From: Oligoflexia bacterium
Lineage (GTDB): Bacteria > Bdellovibrionota > UBA1018
Direction of reading: 5' to 3'
Assembly: GCA_903895855.1 (NCBI GenBank)
Contig: CAITVN010000039.1
Coordinates: 1 to 33,417 of the forward strand
Length of the DNA stretch: 33,417 nt
The notes under the pieces were generated by a model that ran no database searches, was not told the origin of the DNA, and worked only from the letters and a program-made list of their open reading frames with translations. The first letter of the stretch is position 1, and each line of letters begins with the position of its first letter. The position numbers and the translations under genes are program-made. This document shows, in pieces, positions 31,698 through 33,417 of the stretch.

Positions 31698-32129
31698 ATG
31701 GCCTCGCTTGATCACATCGGAATTGCGGTTGCAGAACTTCCTAAACTTAAAGAGCTTTTTGCAATCTTGGGCCTCGAGGTGAAAAACACTGAGCGAGTCG
31801 AGGATCAAAAAGTCGATGCACACTTTATCGAGTTGCCACTTGAACAAGGGCACTTAGAATTTTTGTCAGCCTACGATCCGAGTTCGGCGATCGCGCAGTT
31901 TATTCAAAAGCGTGGCCCAGGTATTCATCACCTATCTTTTCGAGTGGCCAGTGGTGAACTCGATGCGCTGCTAGTGAAATTGAAGGCGAAGGGATACCGA
32001 TTGATTTACGAAACCCCTCGCATGGGTGCGCATTCGATGCGAATAAATTTTATTCACCCTTCTTCTGCGGGCGGTATGCTCATTGAAGTGATGGAACCTG
32101 TTGTGACCGTCGGAGAACACCCAGTATGA
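31698..32129 (+). CDS. mce: Methylmalonyl-CoA epimerase
   Basis: 143 residues, normal length. It interconverts (R)- and (S)-methylmalonyl-CoA in propionyl-CoA metabolism, in the cytoplasm. The vicinal-oxygen-chelate fold shows SLDHIGIAV (His6 ligand), GHLEFLSAYDP, GIHHLSFRV (His78) and GMLIEVMEP (Glu130), the metal ligands of the family. KGYRLIYETPRMGAHSMRINFIHP is also characteristic. No strong ribosome-binding site is seen. Its stop overlaps the rhomboid start as ATGA. No mutase gene is in the window. Confidence 0.92.
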   Translation: MASLDHIGIAVAELPKLKELFAILGLEVKNTERVEDQKVDAHFIELPLEQGHLEFLSAYDPSSAIAQFIQKRGPGIHHLSFRVASGELDALLVKLKAKGYRLIYETPRMGAHSMRINFIHPSSAGGMLIEVMEPVVTVGEHPV

Positions 32130-32971
32130 TGCAATTGAGATTAACTCCCGTTGTGAAGGCGCTGCTGATCGCTTGTTTTGCGATGTTTTTATTACAGCAA
32201 ACCATTGATCAGTTCTTAGGCGGCGATCTCTTGGGGTGGTTGGCCTTGGTACCCAGTGCCTTTGTTGTCGAACATCGGTTCTGGCAGTTGTTTACCTATC
32301 CGTTTCTACACGGCGATGTGATGCACTTGTTTTTCAATCTTCTCGTGCTGGCTTTTATTGGTGGCGAACTTGAGCTCGTGTGGGGACGTACCAAGTTCAT
32401 CAAATTCTTCTTTGCTTGTACGACCGGCGCAGGATTGCTTTATTTATTTTTGCAGTTGTTTGTTTGGAAAGGCCCGGGCCTTCACATGCCAATGGTGGGT
32501 GCATCGGGTGGAATTTACGGAATGCTGATTGCCTACGGCATATTGTTTAGTGAACGCGTGTTGCTGTTTATGATGGTGTTTCCGATGCGGGCCAAGCATT
32601 TCGTTTGGGTGCTTGCGGGTCTCGAGTTCATGACGACGGTGTTTTCGGGAAAAGCGGGCGGAGGTCTCGGCAGTGCGGCACATTTGGGTGGCATGGTTAC
32701 TGGATTTTTATACCTATGGTTGCCAGCATATTTAAAAATTATGCAAAAAAAGCGAGCCGACTCGAGTTCGTCTTCGCGGCGGTCGGGTGGTTCTGGCGGC
32801 CCGGGTGGTGGCGGTTTTGGTGGGTTTAGAAAACCTGGCGGAAGTGGCTCAAAATCTCACCTCAAACTGGTCATCGATAACAAGGGCAACAAGCCCGGCG
32901 GCGATCCGAAGGGTAAGAACGTTGATCGACTCGATCGCGATACTGACAATGATCCGAAAACTTGGCATTGA
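32126..32971 (+). CDS. Rhomboid-family intramembrane serine protease
   Basis: 281 residues with six membrane segments in residues 8-205. The catalytic dyad is Ser127 in GASGG and His186 in AAHLGG. HLFFN (His67 to Asn71) supplies the oxyanion-stabilising residues of the family, and ELVWGRTKF follows it as usual. The C-terminal 75 residues are a soluble Ser/Gly-rich tail (SGGSGGPGGGGFGGF) ending in a charged segment with no known domain. It cleaves membrane-spanning substrates in the inner membrane. It is coupled to mce by an ATGA overlap; a second ATG directly follows the first. Confidence 0.93.
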   Translation: MMQLRLTPVVKALLIACFAMFLLQQTIDQFLGGDLLGWLALVPSAFVVEHRFWQLFTYPFLHGDVMHLFFNLLVLAFIGGELELVWGRTKFIKFFFACTTGAGLLYLFLQLFVWKGPGLHMPMVGASGGIYGMLIAYGILFSERVLLFMMVFPMRAKHFVWVLAGLEFMTTVFSGKAGGGLGSAAHLGGMVTGFLYLWLPAYLKIMQKKRADSSSSSRRSGGSGGPGGGGFGGFRKPGGSGSKSHLKLVIDNKGNKPGGDPKGKNVDRLDRDTDNDPKTWH

Positions 32972-33200
32972 GATGAGTGGTGCAGGCTACCGAGTGGTGT
33001 TTTAGGCCGGGTGTTGGGCGGGTGTCGTCTGGGGTTCGGTGGGTGCCAACAGGTGGCGCTCGGTTTGGTTGAGTTTTAACGGCGGGTGCGCTTGTGGGTT
33101 GTGCGCTGGGCGCTGGGCGCGGAATTGGGTAGGCCGAGCTTGGTCTCACGCGAAATGACCAGTCGCAGGTGATTCACTTAGGTGTCTAGGCTCTGAGGTT

Positions 33201-33220
33201 AGGCCCCTCGGCCGGGGCTT
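33201..33220. terminator. GC-rich hairpin in the 3' intergenic region
   Basis: AGGCCCC and GGGGCTT pair (one G-T pair) around the loop TCGGCC, followed on the plus strand by A/T-rich DNA with a weak T-run (TTTATCTTTTT). It is about 230 nt after the rhomboid stop, so it could terminate that transcript. Together with the G-rich segment at 33009-33043 and the repeats from 33284, it is all I can see in the 446 bp without a gene. Confidence 0.4.
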
Positions 33221-33283
33221 CAATTCTCAATTTATCTTTTTCAACGACCCACTCGTTTTTGCGGATCAACCTCGAATTCGACT

Positions 33284-33300
33284 ACCGCCACAGTGGCGGT
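33284..33300. repeat. Inverted repeat bordering the tandem array
   Basis: ACCGCCAC-A-GTGGCGGT is a perfect 8-bp palindrome that ends directly where the first tandem repeat begins. GGCG of its right arm can also pair with CGCC in the first repeat unit. Confidence 0.7.
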
Positions 33301-33417
33301 GAATCGCCGCAAACCGTGAATCGCCGCAAACCGTGAATCGCCGCAAACCGTGAATCGCCGCAAACCGTGAATCGCCGCAAACCGTGAATCGCCGCAAACC
33401 GTGAATCGCCGCAAACC
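33301..33417 (+). repeat. Perfect 17-bp tandem repeat array
   Basis: Six identical copies of GAATCGCCGCAAACCGT run without spacers from 33301 to 33402, followed by the first 15 bases of a seventh copy at the window edge. There is no sequence variation. Because 17 is not a multiple of three, the array is not a plain coding repeat. There are no spacers, so it is not a CRISPR array. The full length is outside the window. Confidence 0.95.

Noticed and set aside
32871..33149. 92-codon minus-strand open frame rich in Pro and Arg
   Set aside because: It overlaps the 3' end of the rhomboid gene and its Pro-rich composition is explained by the G-rich skew of the plus strand.
33180..33235. tRNA-like look of the GC-rich hairpin region
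   Set aside because: No acceptor stem pair, loop of 6 nt and no CCA; a simple hairpin explains it.
33301..33417. CRISPR array
   Set aside because: Units are 17 bp with no spacers and no cas genes are in the window.

Overview
The window reads as an ordinary, gene-dense bacterial chromosome segment of intermediate GC. Several features point, as an inference only, towards a Bdellovibrio-like or related proteobacterial lineage: many secreted or membrane-bound proteases, several lipoproteins, a PilZ protein, a complete-looking run of leucine-catabolism genes and frequent TTG/GTG start options. No phage, plasmid, CRISPR or intact insertion sequence is visible.

Layout. Positions 1-105 hold the last codons of an unknown gene. 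At 229-6673 there are three genes. A predicted outer-membrane protein (minus) is divergent from a 1399-residue exported protein (plus), and a very small subtilase (minus) converges on the latter with overlapping stop codons. The 1399-residue protein is the most unusual object here. It combines a signal peptide, about 450 residues of coiled coil, 28 in-register four-residue Gly repeats, 37 in-register four-residue Tyr repeats, beta domains and a Rossmann-like C-terminus. The subtilase is the last gene of an operon with a gluzincin-type metalloprotease and dinB. Just upstream of that operon lies a decayed tRNA-Lys-like sequence.

At 8906-15365 (plus) a DUF2156 acyltransferase fused to a rhomboid-like membrane domain is followed by a 53-bp perfect inverted repeat. 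Then comes a leucine-degradation operon: methylglutaconyl-CoA hydratase, a methylcrotonyl-CoA carboxylase alpha chain split into biotin carboxylase and biotin carrier genes, HMG-CoA lyase and a lipoprotein. Together they would take methylcrotonyl-CoA to acetoacetate plus acetyl-CoA, but the carboxylase beta chain and isovaleryl-CoA dehydrogenase are not in the window.

At 15394-21460 everything is on the minus strand. It holds a GT-C type membrane glycosyltransferase, a Met/Gly-rich membrane protein, a DTW-domain tRNA modification enzyme, a RadC-like JAMM protein, a small membrane protein, a half-tRNA remnant and an operon of PilZ, DUF1275 and MORN-repeat lipoprotein genes. A lone AAA/DUF4143-type ATPase (plus) follows.

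At 22948-31001 are a secreted subtilase, a lipoprotein and a redox or thiol-stress-like block: a ScsB/DsbD-type thiol reductase, an HxlR regulator, a YceI protein and a dienelactone hydrolase family protein. At 31002-31697 there is a gene-poor stretch with start-less open frames. Methylmalonyl-CoA epimerase and a rhomboid protease, overlapping by ATGA, come next. The window ends in a G-rich intergenic segment and a perfect 17-bp tandem repeat array that runs off the edge.
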